From: Hanleya hanleyi
Taxonomy: Eukaryota > Mollusca > Polyplacophora > Lepidopleurida > Hanleyidae
Length of the DNA stretch: 64,000 nucleotides
Assembly (NCBI GenBank): GCA_036873755.1
Contig: JAVTVY010025353.1
Coordinates: 1-64,000, forward strand
Reading direction: 5' to 3'
The notes under the pieces were generated by a model. That model saw only the letters and a program-made list of their open reading frames with translations. It was not told the DNA's origin and made no database searches. How positions within the stretch are numbered: the first letter of the stretch is position 1; every line of letters begins with the position of its first letter. Shown piece after piece: positions 50,101 through 52,799 of the stretch. The position numbers and the translations under genes are program-made.

Positions 50101-50272
50101 GTCGGCCACAAAAGATTTTCGGCGTCAATAACATCTTCCTGCACCAAACGAAAGAAATGTTGAAATAAAGATCACTAAATAGTGTCATACCTCTGGCTTT
50201 CAATTTCCTCACTCCAAAGAACAGAACCACCAATATCGTGACTACAGCAACAAATGTCGCGATCAGTATACT
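4233..50272 (-). CDS. PNPLA6: Neuropathy target esterase-like lysophospholipase gene, 24 exons, both ends incomplete
   Basis: Patatin-like serine esterase of the PNPLA6/PNPLA7 (Drosophila swiss cheese) group; family members are ER-anchored and hydrolyse phosphatidylcholine and lysophosphatidylcholine. The exons listed separately join with compatible phases into 965 codons. Order, numbered from the first visible codon: TM anchor about 1-22; basic segment 40-57; first cNMP-binding-like domain 137-287; Ser-rich linker 288-391; second domain 446-585; third domain 585-690; conserved pre-patatin region 691-872; patatin start 873-965 with GGGGAR split across two exons and GTSMG carrying the nucleophile Ser. 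Human relatives are about 1,320-1,375 residues, so about 350 C-terminal residues, with the catalytic Asp of DGG, lie off the low-coordinate end. I cannot tell PNPLA6 from PNPLA7; invertebrates usually have one co-orthologue. Domains and splicing are read from sequence; substrate and location come from the family. Confidence 0.97.
4460..5161. mobile_element. TTAA-flanked MITE with promoter-like interior
   Basis: Perfect terminal inverted repeat AGGGAACGTAAACTCTG, with TTAA immediately outside both ends (4456-4459 and 5162-5165), the target type of piggyBac and Kolobok transposons. No transposase inside. The interior has a GCCGCCATGTTT box (YY1-like on the other strand, 4613-4624), a second AACATGGCCGC box near 4718 and a TGACGTCA palindrome at 4988-4995. 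Confidence 0.85.
5166..5750. other. Esterase intron, nothing recognised
   Basis: Between the two patatin exons. No repeat family or ORF that I can support. Confidence 0.5.
5751..5869 (-). CDS. PNPLA6: Esterase exon: patatin domain start
   Basis: Encodes [15 protein letters not shown], then [15 protein letters not shown] and LVLGGGGA; the Gly-rich run is the oxyanion-hole motif completed by Arg in the next exon. Donor GTGAGA, exit phase 2. Confidence 0.97.
6038..6357. repeat. 20-bp minisatellite made of 5' splice-site copies
   Basis: About 16 units of TTACAGTTTTAGGGAGGGAC (variants GTTTCAG, GGTTTAG, TTATGG). On the minus strand each unit reads like CTAAAACT|GTAAGTCCC, the exon end plus donor of the esterase exon 6340-6522. 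The last unit overlaps the exon's final codons. Confidence 0.92.
6340..6522 (-). CDS. PNPLA6: Esterase exon whose 5' splice site lies in a minisatellite
   Basis: Encodes [11 protein letters not shown] and [19 protein letters not shown], matching LKQLVLLHRE...RTVEWLNMRSWCSGHLH. The phase-correct donor ACT|GTAAGT is the first unit of an array repeating the same 20-bp donor sequence, so the exon end is chosen by phase and position, not by uniqueness. Confidence 0.95.
6985..7945. mobile_element. GGTAATCCCTC-family MITE, carrying a nested insertion
   Basis: Begins GGTAATCCCTCCAATAATTC and ends in ATTATTAGAGGGATTACC, an inverted terminus. The interior has two ATCAAATTTATTAGAAC boxes characteristic of the family, a TA microsatellite at 7401-7417 and the nested element at 7659. 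Other copies or fragments lie at about 9058-9312, 32338-33108, 36510-36718, 45382-45996 and 49021-49135. Confidence 0.65.
7659..7859. mobile_element. 201-bp MITE nested in an older repeat
   Basis: Termini CAGGCCCGTAGCCA and TGGCTACGGCCCTG are inverted copies. The flanking ATCCT (7654-7658 and 7860-7864) is a 5-bp target duplication. Removing one ATCCT and the insert restores the GTCAACnTCCTnnnnnAATAAATTTGATCA sequence of the family at 36.6 kb. Ends resemble hAT-like MITEs but the duplication is 5 bp, not 8. Confidence 0.8.
8065..8236 (-). CDS. PNPLA6: Esterase exon: EFRLxxWLxQQED segment
   Basis: Contains [22 protein letters not shown] and [11 protein letters not shown], all conserved. Donor GTAATA, exit phase 0. 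Confidence 0.97.
9058..9312. repeat. GGTAATCCC-family fragment
   Basis: Shares TCACAGGAAGTGAAATT, AAGTCAAGGGGTGATCAAATT and a second GATCAAATTTATTAGAACA box with the copy at 7 kb; ends are decayed. Confidence 0.6.
9586..9649 (-). CDS. PNPLA6: Esterase exon: SDIIRARLG segment
   Basis: Reads [16 protein letters not shown]; the family has LNSDIIRARLGASALD. Acceptor CTGCAG, donor GTGAGT. The intron before it (in transcript order) contains the 18-bp minisatellite. Confidence 0.96.
9650..10539. other. Esterase intron, mostly unannotated
   Basis: A short TTG microsatellite lies at 9703-9724. From 10300 the motif CCCATGTnGGATTACTG recurs four to five times (to about 10530), a small degenerate tandem array bordering the large minisatellite. 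Confidence 0.5.
10540..12904. repeat. 18-bp minisatellite, about 2.4 kb, open in all frames
   Basis: Unit GGTATGGATGGTAGTGAT with variants (GGTAGGAAT, GGTAGAAAT, GGTAGCGAT, ATGGATGTGATGG), roughly 130 units. The unit is a multiple of three without stop codons on either strand, so it creates very long artefactual ORFs such as (MDGSDG)n, (VVMVWM)n, (TITTIH)n and (SLPSIP)n. It is intronic between two esterase exons and has no initiation or splice context as a gene. Confidence 0.97.
12905..13985. repeat. 175-197-bp tandem repeat, six units
   Basis: CACAGGTACATCC-type starts at about 12906, 13083, 13280, 13477, 13652 and 13849. Each unit contains TACCAAGTTTCATAATCATC, ACAGCTGACAACTG and GAGAAAAATTAATATTTC. 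It directly abuts the 18-bp minisatellite. Confidence 0.93.
14108..14230. repeat. GACACC-repeat element
   Basis: (GACACC)4 followed by CCCCCTCTCACAATATCTC, TTTACTTCGTAAGGCGAG. The same order of motifs occurs at 20096-20168, so it is an interspersed family. The rest of 13986-14749 holds nothing I recognise. Confidence 0.55.
14750..14875 (-). CDS. PNPLA6: Esterase exon: conserved pre-patatin segment
   Basis: Encodes [19 protein letters not shown] and [11 protein letters not shown], matching PASNLATVAILPVCAEVP...LQHALQAIG. Acceptor TTACAG, donor GTAAGT, exit phase 1. Confidence 0.97.
15161..15741. mobile_element. TTAA-flanked MITE with CRE motifs
   Basis: Inverted ends AGATGTAATCAGCCTCAAA, TTAA outside both (15157-15160 and 15742-15745). 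The GC-rich interior, 15335-15545, carries CGTCACGCAGTGACGTCATT, ATGACGTTA and several TACGTCAC half sites. No transposase ORF. Confidence 0.85.
16658..16800 (-). CDS. PNPLA6: Esterase exon: end of third domain
   Basis: Encodes [13 protein letters not shown] and [17 protein letters not shown]. Acceptor CCACAG, donor GTTAGT, exit phase 1. A 653-bp repeated element begins only 28 bp from this acceptor, so the branch-point region may lie in or beside it. Confidence 0.96.
16829..17481. mobile_element. 653-bp repeated element, copy 1
   Basis: Nearly identical to 18285-18937; I saw only about two substitutions (GATGTAAG/GATGGAAG and CTACTG/CTATTG). Ends are imperfect inverted repeats, GGGCTCAGTCCATAG and CTATAGACTGCAACCT. 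Copy 1 sits 28 bp from the acceptor of an esterase exon. Small ORFs inside are repeated exactly in copy 2 and resemble no family. Confidence 0.8.
17573..18028. mobile_element. Foldback element with about 150-bp arms
   Basis: The left arm starting GTTGAACACAATTTAAAACA is inverted at the right end TGTTTTGAATTGTGTTCAAC. The arms continue through CCAGCACAGGAGCTTGG and TAACTCTTAGCATG to about 17725 and 17868. It lies between the two 653-bp copies. G/C homopolymer runs on opposite arms would pair. Confidence 0.8.
18285..18937. mobile_element. 653-bp repeated element, copy 2, TTAA-like flank
   Basis: Preceded by TTAA (18280-18283) and, if the first A at 18284 is counted, starting AGGGCTCAG. It ends ACTGCAACCT followed by TTAC, one change from TTAA. 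This suggests the pair belongs to the TTAA-type MITEs seen elsewhere here. Copy 1 lacks such flanks, so it could instead derive from a local duplication with a 1456-bp period. Confidence 0.65.
19234..19407 (-). CDS. PNPLA6: Esterase exon: third cNMP-binding domain
   Basis: Encodes [15 protein letters not shown] and [19 protein letters not shown], near-identical to human NTE domain 3. Acceptor TTTTAG, donor GTGAGT, exit phase 2. Confidence 0.97.
19605..19735 (+). repeat. 5S rRNA-derived SINE fragment
   Basis: TCGGTCAATACTAGGATGGG followed by TGACCGGGTGCTGTACTGG resembles the 3' half of 5S rRNA, shortened inside. The body TGATCAGTGTCCAGGATAAT is shared with the copy at 40.06-40.21 kb. It is a SINE3-type retroposon relic, not a 5S gene: the 5' half and internal promoter A-box are missing. 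Confidence 0.7.
20096..20168. repeat. GACACC-repeat element, second copy
   Basis: GGACACCGACACCGCCACC then CCCTCTCTCTCCCAATACCT and CGTATACGGCGAGC, collinear with 14108-14230. Confidence 0.5.
20260..20742. mobile_element. TTAA-flanked MITE
   Basis: Inverted ends AGTGATCGTAAACCCTC / GAGGGTTTACTATCACT with TTAA outside both (20256-20259 and 20743-20746). The interior includes GGTGACGTCACAC (CRE palindrome at 20424-20431). No ORF of note. Confidence 0.85.
20975..21106 (-). CDS. PNPLA6: Esterase exon: bridge between second and third domains
   Basis: Includes [13 protein letters not shown] and [14 protein letters not shown], close to the family's MRAQPSVV...MSPFVRQMDFAIDW. Donor GTGAAA, exit phase 2. 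Confidence 0.97.
21711..21844 (-). CDS. PNPLA6: Esterase exon: second cNMP-binding domain core
   Basis: Encodes [16 protein letters not shown] and SKSDFY, matching the PGELVGQLAVLTGEP core of the family. Acceptor ATTGTAG, donor GTGAGT, exit phase 2. A damaged duplicate of this exon lies just upstream in the transcript. Confidence 0.97.
21868..21985 (-). pseudogene. Broken tandem duplicate of the preceding esterase exon
   Basis: Positions 21873-21929 match the exon's 21729-21787, and 21931-21967 match its acceptor side at 21831-21869. The copy keeps the AG acceptor and the frame-like piece SFLTIRAK, but about 60 bp covering the [12 protein letters not shown] core is missing. Read from its acceptor it reaches TGA after ten codons. 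If spliced in, it would truncate the protein within domain 2. Confidence 0.75.
22201..22400. repeat. DIRS element 1, low-coordinate inverted terminal repeat
   Basis: Inverted copy of 28339-28540, sharing CTGCTTCAATTATTGCC, ATTTAAATGCACAATCAAACG and CGCCCCTAGGAGAGCTCTC. The extra left-end sequence ATATTAAACATTTATAAAC (22175-22200) is absent from the right end. Confidence 0.93.
22469..22563. repeat. DIRS element 1, internal complementary region
   Basis: First half (AATTGAAGCAGGTTTGATTT...) is the reverse complement of the left end. Second half (TTCGCTTCCTAAATCG...) is the reverse complement of the right end. They meet at AATATT near 22524, giving the sequence of the circular junction. This region is the template used to restore ends in the DIRS replication model. 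Confidence 0.92.
22640..24290. repeat. Partial tandem duplication inside DIRS element 1
   Basis: The block 22640-23490 is repeated at about 23580-24290: both contain CCATGTAGCTGTGCTCGTGG, AAGCCAC(A/G)CCATTCTCAGTCC, GTTGAGCG, a C-run before the recombinase end, and the last recombinase codons. The copies have diverged to perhaps 80-85 percent, so the duplication or nested insertion is old. Confidence 0.7.
24100..25110 (-). pseudogene. Tyrosine recombinase pseudogene of DIRS element 1
   Basis: Fragments match the intact recombinase of the element at 60-61.5 kb: [20 protein letters not shown] (active-site Tyr kept) near 24.2 kb, [15 protein letters not shown] DNA at 24.4-24.6 kb, and [20 protein letters not shown] near 25.0 kb. 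They lie in different frames, with a stop where the intact copy has Leu-Ala-Lys. The HExR box (His-Glu-Ile-Arg) reads Asn-Val-Ile-Arg, so the catalytic His is gone. Confidence 0.88.
25400..26000 (-). pseudogene. Degraded DIRS reverse transcriptase remnant
   Basis: Short nucleotide blocks such as TGCATCTCGCAAATGAAGAA near 25.7 kb correspond to ATACCTCGCAGGTGAAGAA beside the YIDD codons of the better preserved element (62.5 kb). No RT motif is readable. The assignment rests on collinearity and low nucleotide similarity. From 26.2 to 27.4 kb I recognise nothing. Confidence 0.5.
27980..28243 (-). pseudogene. Gag-like zinc-ribbon remnant of DIRS element 1
   Basis: 87-codon open stretch with [18 protein letters not shown] and CSECVLW: paired cysteines like the N-terminal zinc-binding part of Gag-type proteins in invertebrate DIRS elements. 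It sits just inside the right ITR, the expected position. Frame ends early relative to a full gag. Family assignment is from memory of the pattern, not a search. Confidence 0.5.
28335..28380 (-). promoter_or_regulatory. Putative DIRS promoter in the 5' ITR
   Basis: On the minus strand ACTATATAAG (28371-28380) is followed about 30 bases later by the pyrimidine tract CCTCTTTCTC, the spacing of a TATA box and initiator. The same pair is present in the opposite ITR and, weaker (CTATAAAGG), in the second element. Confidence 0.5.
28339..28540. repeat. DIRS element 1, high-coordinate inverted terminal repeat
   Basis: Partner of 22201-22400. Outer end is GATTTAGGAAGCGAATA, joined to host DNA at about 28540. 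This is the 5' side of the coding strand. Confidence 0.92.
28541..29711. other. Esterase intron beyond the DIRS insertion
   Basis: Host intron resuming after the element. No repeat or exon recognised. Small ORFs lack splice or motif support. Confidence 0.5.
29712..29786 (-). CDS. PNPLA6: Esterase exon: second cNMP-binding domain
   Basis: 25 codons with [15 protein letters not shown], a beta-roll strand pair. The intron that follows in transcript order is 7.9 kb long because it holds the DIRS element at 22-28.5 kb. Confidence 0.95.
30079..30156 (-). CDS. PNPLA6: Esterase exon: second cNMP-binding domain start
   Basis: Reads [17 protein letters not shown] then LLTKQGDQ, matching the IEDPSLL...KAG...RQGDQ region of NTE. 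Acceptor ATAG, donor GTGAGT. Confidence 0.95.
30590..30855 (-). repeat. tRNA-derived SINE
   Basis: On the minus strand the head GACCCTCGGTGGCCGAATGG contains an A-box (TGGCCGAATGG) and, about 60 bases on, a B-box GGTTCGAGCCC, Leu/Ser-tRNA-like. The body includes GTACTCCGGCTTCCTCTGCC and ACTGTCATCATATGAGTGAA. It is a retroposon: the acceptor-stem pairing needed for a functional tRNA is absent. Confidence 0.75.
30986..31147 (-). CDS. PNPLA6: Esterase exon: entry to second cNMP-binding domain
   Basis: 54 codons ending in [14 protein letters not shown], the helix before domain 2; an acidic VDDD stretch precedes it. Donor GTAAAA, phase 0. Confidence 0.93.
31405..31435. repeat. AAC microsatellite
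   Basis: (AAC)n interrupted by AAT, within an otherwise unremarkable intron stretch 31148-31740. Confidence 0.85.
31745..32310. repeat. Composite of two interspersed repeats
   Basis: 31748-31785 and 32160-32300 match the ends of the 360-bp family at 42.2 and 51.4 kb (GGCAGTGTGAACGTCACAGG; GTTCTAATGTCAACGGTTCT). In between, 31868-32005 matches 49206-49425 (GGCGCTAGTGCTCCAACAGG; CACCTGGCATCAGTTCGAGC), so one family is nested in the other. Confidence 0.65.
32338..33108. mobile_element. GGTAATCCC-family MITE
   Basis: Inverted ends GGTAATTCCTCTAATAAATCG and CGATTTATTAGAGGAATTACC, with the family's GGAAGTGAGATTT box inside. No transposase. Confidence 0.7.
33105..33790 (-). repeat. SINE copy split by a nested MITE
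   Basis: 33105-33250 and 33698-33790 together match the uninterrupted copy at 51935-52195: TTCAGTCATATCACGA, TGGGTCCTATTCCTTTTCAC, GCCTCAGTTAGTC then GAGGAGCTGAGGC and ATCCCCGG(A/G)AGCCCCACGG. On the minus strand the 3' end is a GTTGAAAG(C/T)GACGTTAAATC tail. Confidence 0.75.
33252..33697. mobile_element. MITE nested in the SINE
   Basis: Inverted ends AAGGATGTCCGCTGGTGG and CCACCAGCGGACATCTTT interrupt the SINE between CACCTCTT and CTGAGGAGC. About 11 bp of the SINE is missing at the site and no clear target duplication remains. Confidence 0.75.
33984..34123 (-). CDS. PNPLA6: Esterase exon: linker with SDFD motif
   Basis: Read in the phase set by the previous exon it encodes [14 protein letters not shown], comparable to the SDFDMAY segment of human NTE, followed by a Ser-rich tail. 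Acceptor TTGCAG, donor GTATGA. Confidence 0.85.
34974..36325. mobile_element. 1.35-kb TTAA-flanked element with many CRE and YY1-like motifs
   Basis: Inverted ends AGGAGTACTTACCTTATTTT / AAATAAAGTAAGTACTCCT with TTAA outside both (34970-34973 and 36326-36329). Interior: perfect hairpin GTGACGTTTTTAGATGAG around 35132-35185, AACATGGCGGCGCC (YY1-like) at 35644, TGACGTCA at 35614, 35942, 35984 and 36098, and a second inverted repeat 35925-35960 / 36085-36125. A 68-codon minus ORF at 35966-36172 spans that repeat and matches no family I know. Confidence 0.8.
36510..36718. repeat. GGTAATCCC-family fragment
   Basis: Contains GATAAATTTGATCACCCTTC, ACCATTTTGTCAACTTCCTG and CTATTAGAAGGATTACA, the inverted orientation of the copy at 45.8 kb. 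Confidence 0.65.
36765..36936 (-). CDS. PNPLA6: Esterase exon: Ser-rich linker
   Basis: 57 codons rich in Ser, Gln and Lys ([14 protein letters not shown] region), equivalent to the poorly conserved linker between domains 1 and 2. Support is the phase fit and open frame rather than motif identity. An old GGTAATCCC-family repeat starts about 45 bp past the donor. Confidence 0.8.
37468..38200. mobile_element. MITE with ACCAATCAGT sub-repeats, copy A
   Basis: Ends CACAGGCAA and GTTTGCCTATG are inverted. The interior is a dense degenerate array of ACCAATCAG, AGTTACTGG and TGGTAGGTACTGA in both orientations. It is an inverted-orientation relative of 57202-58007 (for instance GGATCCTATGAATT here, AATTCATAGGATCC there). 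Confidence 0.75.
38201..38887. other. Esterase intron, nothing recognised
   Basis: One CTGACGTCACTTCAG CRE-like site near 38360 and another TGACGTAACGTCA near 38430; otherwise no identifiable feature. Confidence 0.45.
38888..38968 (-). CDS. PNPLA6: Esterase exon: helix after first domain
   Basis: 27 codons with [18 protein letters not shown], an almost invariant helix in NTE proteins. Donor GTAAAC, phase 0 on both sides. Confidence 0.97.
38969..40059. other. Esterase intron with GC-rich island
   Basis: AGGAGTGCG(A/G)TT-like motifs occur near 39130, 39665 and 39735 in both orientations and bracket a CG-richer segment around 39680-39730, perhaps another old DNA element. No coding support. Confidence 0.35.
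40060..40218 (-). repeat. 5S rRNA-derived SINE
   Basis: On the minus strand GGTCAATACTTGGATGGGTG then ATCGGGTGCTGTACTGG (5S-like), then CTGATCAGTTTCCAGGATAAT, then CTGTCATGATATGACTGAAA near the 3' end. Better preserved than the 19.6-kb copy; lacks the 5S A-box half. Confidence 0.75.
40426..40492 (-). CDS. PNPLA6: Esterase exon: end of first cNMP-binding domain
   Basis: Encodes [22 protein letters not shown] in pieces matching the C-helix entry of domain 1. Acceptor TTACAG, donor GTATGT. Confidence 0.95.
40600..41136. mobile_element. 537-bp inverted-repeat element
   Basis: Ends CAATACCGACGGTCACGGAT and ATCCGTGACCGTCGGTATTG are inverted, continuing into GTACAAAGGGAAGCAACTTT / AAGTTGTTCCCCTTTACG. 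Interior has GTGACGTCGATCA and AACGTCA sites. No ORF with a recognisable domain; target duplication unclear. Confidence 0.8.
41608..41863. mobile_element. PIF/Harbinger-type MITE
   Basis: Termini GGGCTGTTCCAGAAAAAA / TTTTTTCTGGAACAGCCC flanked by TAA on both sides (41605-41607, 41864-41866), the TWA target of Harbinger elements. Arms extend through GGGGGACAGAAGGCACTTT. Confidence 0.88.
42012..42073 (-). CDS. PNPLA6: Esterase exon: first cNMP-binding domain
   Basis: Encodes [19 protein letters not shown], continuing directly from the previous exon. Acceptor TTTCAG, donor GTGGGT, exit phase 2. Confidence 0.95.
42178..42520 (-). repeat. 360-bp interspersed repeat, minus orientation
   Basis: Collinear with 51376-51735 reversed: shares GTCCATCCGAATCCTTTCCTC, AACCTTGATTTTTTGCATGA, CTGGTGATTCTGACTTGGGC and TACCCTACTTCGTAGGTCC. 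Ends not precisely defined. Confidence 0.75.
42781..42959. mobile_element. hAT-type MITE, copy 1
   Basis: 179 bp, starts CAGGCTTTTAGCTAG and ends CTAGTTAAAAGCATG. Flanks TGGGCAGC and GGGGCAGC are an 8-bp target duplication with one mismatch. Same family as 45188-45365. The 88-codon ORF across it is a by-product. Confidence 0.85.
43367..43985. mobile_element. hAT-like element carrying a small ORF
   Basis: Termini CAGGGTTCTGCCCA / TGGGCAGAACCCTG, with inner GCCCAGCACTAAA repeated near both ends. Flanks GGTGAAC / GGTGACC suggest a decayed target duplication. No hAT transposase. Confidence 0.75.
43498..43752 (-). CDS. 84-codon ORF inside a hAT-like element, unrecognised
   Basis: Starts ATGAAATACAAG and ends ELPGNV-stop. 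Composition is protein-like ([24 protein letters not shown]) but I know no matching family. It lies wholly within the element at 43367-43985, so it may be a captured fragment, a transposon-derived piece or chance. Confidence 0.25.
   Translation of the reverse strand: MKYKSSDIHGAIKLLRSNGLLPSCIMAFTALLTRDYGISVASLNTTSMITRVPEYFSLRQLKQFTADVQEEWTRENMAELPGNV
44084..44164 (-). CDS. PNPLA6: Esterase exon: first cNMP-binding domain, middle
   Basis: 27 codons including [15 protein letters not shown], the phosphate-cassette neighbourhood of domain 1 in NTE. NTE domains are not known to bind cAMP strongly. Donor GTGAGT. Confidence 0.96.
44968..45127 (-). CDS. PNPLA6: Esterase exon: first cNMP-binding domain, beta-roll start
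   Basis: Encodes [17 protein letters not shown] and, after a Gly-containing strand, [15 protein letters not shown], the canonical beginning of a cyclic-nucleotide-binding fold. Acceptor TTGCAG, donor GTGAGT, exit phase 0. Confidence 0.97.
45188..45365. mobile_element. hAT-type MITE, copy 2, perfect 8-bp target duplication
   Basis: 178 bp with ends CAGGCATTTAGCTAG / CTAGCTAAAAGCCTG, bounded by GGGTGCAC on both sides (45180-45187 and 45366-45373). A reversed fragment of the same family is at about 45449-45510. Confidence 0.93.
45382..45996. mobile_element. GGTAATCCC-family element with internal foldback
   Basis: Ends GGTAATCTCTCTAAT / TTTAGAGGGATTACA. The segment CTCTCTAAAATGGAGGTAAA near 45417 is inverted at about 45770-45790. 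It also contains the family's double GATCAAATTTATT box and the hAT fragment noted above. Confidence 0.6.
46048..46481. mobile_element. PIF/Harbinger-type MITE with long foldback
   Basis: Ends AGCCCAGCTCACAATACGAA / TTCGTAGTGTGAGTTGGGCT flanked by TTA on both sides (46045-46047, 46482-46484). Inner arms around GAACATGTTTTGTCTGCAGT and its complement also pair, so most of the 434 bp can fold. Confidence 0.85.
46879..47022 (-). CDS. PNPLA6: Esterase exon: lead-in to first cNMP-binding domain
   Basis: Contains [16 protein letters not shown] and [13 protein letters not shown], both family landmarks just before the first nucleotide-binding-like domain. Acceptor GGTAG, donor GTATGT, exit phase 2. 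Confidence 0.96.
47023..48015. other. Esterase intron, nothing recognised
   Basis: Two GGAGATAAT / ATTATCTCCC boxes near 47068-47140 form small inverted pairs; the remainder is AT-rich with no supported feature. Confidence 0.45.
48016..48110 (-). CDS. PNPLA6: Esterase exon: basic linker
   Basis: Lys/Arg-rich linker ending in [10 protein letters not shown], which continues across the junction into FLRLRKE. This matches the LxIAKKILR stretch of the family. Donor GTAAGT, exit phase 2. Confidence 0.93.
48111..49205. other. Esterase intron, mostly unannotated
   Basis: A GGTAATCCC-family fragment is recognisable at about 49021-49135 (GGTAATTACAGAATTTCATTG ... GGTAATAAATTTGATTACC). The ORFs on both strands around 48.7-49.1 kb have no recognisable domain. 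Confidence 0.45.
49206..49425. repeat. GCGCTAGTGCTCCAACAGG repeat
   Basis: Matches 31868-32005: GGCAGCGCTAGTGCTCCAAC, CGTGGCGTCA(T/C)AAA, ACAATTATAAC and ACCTGGCATCAGTTCGAGCT, with an extra central segment here. Superfamily unknown. Confidence 0.65.
49603..49691 (-). CDS. PNPLA6: Esterase exon: conserved basic motif
   Basis: Encodes [18 protein letters not shown], nearly identical to the segment after the membrane anchor in vertebrate NTE. Donor GTAGGT, exit phase 0. This is the most diagnostic N-terminal exon. Confidence 0.97.
50191..50272 (-). CDS. PNPLA6: Esterase exon: transmembrane anchor
   Basis: Reads [18 protein letters not shown] followed by FGVRKLKAR, a single hydrophobic span ending in basic residues, as in the N-terminal anchor of NTE. 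The acceptor is TTTCAG and the donor GTATGA. It enters in phase 0 and leaves one nucleotide over. There is no in-frame ATG between the acceptor and the upstream stop, so at least one exon lies further upstream. Confidence 0.9.
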
Positions 50273-50587
50273 CTGAAATGGTAAACAAGAATCATTCTAA
50301 GGTCAAACAGAAAAGATGTGTGGGTCAGGTTACATTGTGAAAACAATTGGGGTTGATAGGTTGATACTACTTTTTATTTTTTCCCATAATAAGGTTCTGG
50401 CTGAAAATTGAAATGTTACTTCACATGTTCCCCAGGTAGTCATTGTGTCCGTTATATCATCTGTGATTAAAACGGCTGGTCTTCCATTATTTATAAGTGT
50501 TTGCACATTTTCTAACATACACGTATGTGTGTTTATAGTATGTTATTTTCTTGAATGTAGGAAAATGTTCCAGGATTGCCATGGTAA

Positions 50588-50780
50588 GGCCATCCACAAT
50601 AATATTTTTATTTTTTTTATTTATTTTTTTGTGTGTGGATTTTTGACCTTTTTGTATAGTATTTCACAAAGTACTGCTGAAAAACAGAATAAAAAAAATT
50701 GTCTACCCAACTTTTTTGTTGACTACAAAATAGATGGGTAGGTAGGGTTACTGGAAACAGAAATATTATTGTGGACGGCC
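50588..50780. mobile_element. PIF/Harbinger-type MITE
   Basis: 193 bp, ends GGCCATCCACAATAATATTT / AAATATTATTGTGGACGGCC, flanked by TAA on both sides (50585-50587, 50781-50783). Confidence 0.88.
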
Positions 50781-51375
50781 TAAATATAGGGACAGTATAG
50801 GGTAATCAGAACCACACATTTTTTTTGGTTGTCTTAGCGGTGTATCAGGATTGAGTAAATGTAGCTGAACATTCCCCCTCCAGGCCACTTTACTTCACCC
50901 TGGCGTTTCTGATGTATATCATATTTTTTGTCAACATTGAGTGATTGAATAGGACACTTTCAACAACTGTATCTACATGCGACAAAGTCATCTGTTTATG
51001 GATGCTGCCTCATCAAAGTACCATCCTGACATGATACATGTATTTAACCCAATACATTATTCCAAAATCCAGGAAAGAAAGATAAAATTCCAGGACTTTT
51101 CCAGGTCCATACAACCTTTTCCAGGACATTTAACTGAATTTTCCTGGACATTTTTTAACACCTTTTACCATGCTTCATTCAGCAAATTCAACAATGTACA
51201 TCAGGATGAAATGAATATGCATTTCAACTATCACGTTTCATACAGATCTTACTAAATCGAAGAATAAATTCAGTTTGTTAGAAAGAAATTCCAGTAATTA
51301 ATTGTGACAGATATTGGGGGGGGGGGGGGGGAGGAAAGAGGACAATAAAATTGAAGGACTTTCCCAGGTCTCTTT

Positions 51376-51735
51376 ACAAACATGGCAGTGTGACTAACGT
51401 CACAGGACCTACGAAGTAGGGTAGGCATTAGGAGTCCGACGCATACTGAACTCTTGGAAATCCCCCTGCTCCAAGTTAAAATCCTGCCTATATTAAGATG
51501 GGCACAGCCCAAGTCAGAATCACCAGTGATTTTCATCAAAAATCACCAGAAATTTTCATCAAAAGAAGGTCAGCACAAAACTTGCTGGTAAGAGTCACCT
51601 AATGCACCTTCATGCAAAAAATTAAGGTTCTAATGTCAACGGTTCTCCTTATTTTGCCGATGAAAGGATTCGGATGGACTCACTCACTCACTGACTACCG
51701 GACAATTTGCAGATGGTAGCCTACTTTGTAGGAAT
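51376..51735 (+). repeat. 360-bp interspersed repeat, plus orientation
   Basis: Partner of 42178-42520. Preceded by a run of 17 G at about 51314-51331. Shares CCTACGAAGTAGGGTAGGCA, AAGATGGGCACAGCCCAAGT and TCTAATGTCAACGGTTCTCC. Confidence 0.75.
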
Positions 51736-51934
51736 ATTGCCAGAATTCAAGGATTTCCAGGCCCTGGAATTTATTTTCTCGGAATTCAAGGAACTCCAGG
51801 ACCCATATAAACCCTGAAAATCGGGCCAGTCGGTCTTTGATCTATCCTCTTAATGATGAGCATCGTTTTTAATATCTCAGGTCTGACCATGATGTTGTCA
51901 GCCCAGGATTCATTGATCTCAGGACCTCTAGGAG

Positions 51935-52195
51935 TGAGTGAGTAAATTTGATTTAACGTCACTTTCAACTATATTTCAGTCATATCACGATGTTGGGTCC
52001 TATTACTTTTCACACTGGGGGAACCACATGGGTAGGGTCCTATTCCTTTTCACACCCGGGAACCCCTTGGGCGCCTCAGTTAGTCGCCTCTTACAACAAG
52101 CTGTCTGAGGAGCTGAGGCCTATTCTTACCATAACCTGCGATGTGCACAACGACATCCCAGGTCAATCCCCGGGAGCCCCACGGGGCCTCAGGAC
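51935..52195 (-). repeat. SINE, uninterrupted copy
   Basis: On the minus strand it ends TGATATGACTGAAATATAGTT then GAAAGTGACGTTAAATC and an ACTCACTC-type tail (51935-51950). Same family as the split copy at 33.1 kb. The head GGGCTCCCGGGGATTGACC is GC-rich and not clearly tRNA-like. Confidence 0.7.
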
Positions 52196-52799
52196 TTCTA
52201 GTTTGTGAGGAGGATGTACAAGGACAGCCTATTGTATCCCTTTGTCTCATGACACTTGCACAATAAATGGACCAGAACATCGCAGTGCTTTTATCAATTT
52301 TGAGAGGTATAATATATGCATTGCTATAATCTCCCATTCCATTTCCAGACCAACAATACTTTATTCAGTCATCTCTCTGACAGTACAGAACAGACGGAGA
52401 GCAGTTTTCATTTCCTGAAACTGAAAATGGAAGTGTTGTACAAGGTCTCTCGGGGGTTTATGGGTTTTGTTGACCCATTTGCCAATATTGCCATAATCTA
52501 ACATTTAGGTGGTAATGACGATGCCAACATAACGTGCATGGAAATATTAAATTTTTGAGGAATTTGACATTTTATTAATTTGACAGAATTCTCTGGTATA
52601 CATTTTGATTTCAAAAGTACCACTATGAATACTATTAAGACTACTAAAACGGTTTATTGTTTATCATCCCTACGTGCTTCAGATATGAATGGTATGCAAT
52701 ATCTGCCCAATTGTTTAATTTGAAGAAATATCAGATCCCAGCAATATATGTCATATATATTATATTTATTAGAATGTCTGTCTATATAAATTGTAACGA

